In this document: positions 7,225 through 7,940 of the stretch, one piece after another
Numbering within the stretch: the stretch's first letter is position 1
Layout of the letters: every line of letters begins with the position of its first letter
Assembly (NCBI GenBank): GCA_001310715.1
Contig: BAXV01000115.1
Location: forward strand, 1 to 7,940
DNA: 7,940 nt
From: Pseudovibrio sp. JCM 19062
GTDB lineage: Bacteria; Pseudomonadota; Alphaproteobacteria; Rhizobiales; Stappiaceae
Reading direction: 5' to 3'
Position numbers and translations under genes: made by a program
The notes under the pieces: generated by a model
The model's database searches: none
The model's input: only the letters and a program-made list of their open reading frames with translations
Told to the model about the DNA's origin: nothing

Positions 7225-7940
7225 ATGAACACTCTGCGAACAAAACTCGGCCATGTCCCAGCGCCGCTTGGCGGATTGGCACTTGGCATCGCCAGTCTCG
7301 GCTGGTCACTGGAAAACCTCGGCGATTTTGGCGGCACACTGCAACTCACAGGTGCACTGATCGCTGGCATTTTACTGGTGCTTCTACTTGGTAAAGTCAT
7401 CTTTGCAAGCAATGCGATTTCAGAGGATCTAAAGCATCCGGTGTCGGCAGCGTAATGCCGACGACAGCCATGGCACTGGTGACAGTTTCCAATGCCGTTT
7501 CGCAATATAACTTTGGAGCGGGGGAGGCGCTTTGGCTTATCGGCGTCGGCCTGCATCTGGTTTTTCTGGCTTCCTTCACTTATCACCGGGCCAGAGACTT
7601 CAACCTGCACCACATGGTTCCAAGTTGGTTTGTGCCACCCATCGGAATTGTCGCCGCAGCGGTTGCCTTTCCCGGTGGCCCGTTTGAGGGCTTTGCGCAT
7701 GTATTGCTCTGGGTTGGACTAATCGTTTACGCAGTCATGCTGCCCATGATGCTGTACCGCCTGATCTTTCATCCCGAAGTCCCCGATGCTTTCAAACCAA
7801 CGATTGCCATTCTTGCAGCGCCCGCAAGTCTTTCTCTTGCCGGTTACCTGACACTCATGGCCAATCCATCACCTCTTGTGGTTGCTGTTCTGGGGGGAAT
7901 TGCTGTTGCAATGACGGCGCTGATCTATCTGTCATTCCTG
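7225..7940 (+). CDS. TDT-family (TehA/SLAC1-like) anion or dicarboxylate transporter, N-terminal part, one apparent 1-base deletion
   Basis: The start at 7225 gives MNTLRTKLGHVPAPLGGLAL, with only a weak ribosome site (CAGG about 15 bases upstream). The frame breaks near 7444-7446: ...EDLKHPVSAA-stop at 7455 versus HPV-GSVMPTTAMALV, which continues open to the window end. About eight hydrophobic helices are visible: APLGGLALGIASLGW, ALIAGILLVLLLG, MPTTAMALV, LWLIGVGLHLVFLA, VPPIGIVAAAVAF, VLLWVGLIVYAVMLPMMLY, IAILAAPASLSLAGYL and VAVLGGIAVAMTALIYL. This fits the first eight of the ten helices in TehA. The P-G-G-P-F loop and VPxxxGGxALG opening fit the family, which includes bacterial TehA, plant SLAC1 and fungal Ssu1 sulfite pumps. 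The TM9 gate phenylalanine region lies outside the window. Substrate cannot be read from the sequence. Confidence 0.8.

Noticed and set aside
1..7940. CRISPR array, tRNA or rRNA gene, insertion sequence, phage or toxin-antitoxin element
   Set aside because: No spaced repeats, cloverleaf, transposase motifs or terminal inverted repeats were seen. All long stretches are explained by the genes and control regions listed.

Overview
The window reads as a stretch of an alphaproteobacterial chromosome with intermediate GC. The order GntR regulator, murQ, PTS enzyme I, GlcNAc-type EIICBB resembles amino-sugar PTS loci of marine or host-associated Rhizobiales/Rhodobacterales, and a Pseudovibrio-like or other Stappiaceae bacterium would fit. 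That placement rests on remembered protein resemblance only and is weak.

Layout. (1) 1-164, minus: N-terminus of a GntR/HutC-type regulator, cut by the window edge. (2) 165-458: AT-rich divergent control region with two matching bipartite elements, one near each gene start. (3) 459-3825, plus: an amino-sugar operon of murQ (MurNAc-6-P etherase), a collapsed enzyme I pseudogene that keeps only the C-terminal PEP-binding half, and nagE (membrane EIIC followed by two tandem EIIB domains). A strong hairpin at 3875-3910 closes the operon. (4) 4043-4829, minus: an AraC-family regulator. (5) 5018-6002, plus: a PLP-dependent threonine/serine dehydratase divergent from it, followed by a hairpin. (6) 6175-7069, minus: a LysR regulator resembling YeiE, divergent from (7) 7225-7940, plus: the first eight or so membrane segments of a TDT/TehA/SLAC1-family transporter, cut by the window edge. 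Three similar 15-bp boxes at 30-31 bp spacing lie between LysR and the transporter.

How the parts work together. The first block would import and phosphorylate N-acetylglucosamine and/or N-acetylmuramic acid and convert MurNAc-6-P to GlcNAc-6-P, under control of the GntR protein. The soluble phosphoryl-transfer parts (EIIA, HPr and the N-terminal half of EI) are missing from the place where they would be expected. The other two blocks are regulator/target pairs in divergent orientation; the LysR/TDT pair may concern export of sulfite or another small anion.

The dominant oddity is that every complete gene is interrupted by one or two single-base indels, nearly all apparent one-base losses, while protein motifs in the shifted frames stay intact. 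After allowing for one base per site, murQ, nagE, the AraC gene, the dehydratase and the LysR gene all come out at normal family lengths. This looks either like deletion-prone sequencing or like very recent, widespread pseudogenization. The enzyme I gene is different: it has lost most of its length and many conserved residues, so it is truly decayed. No convincing new system is visible.
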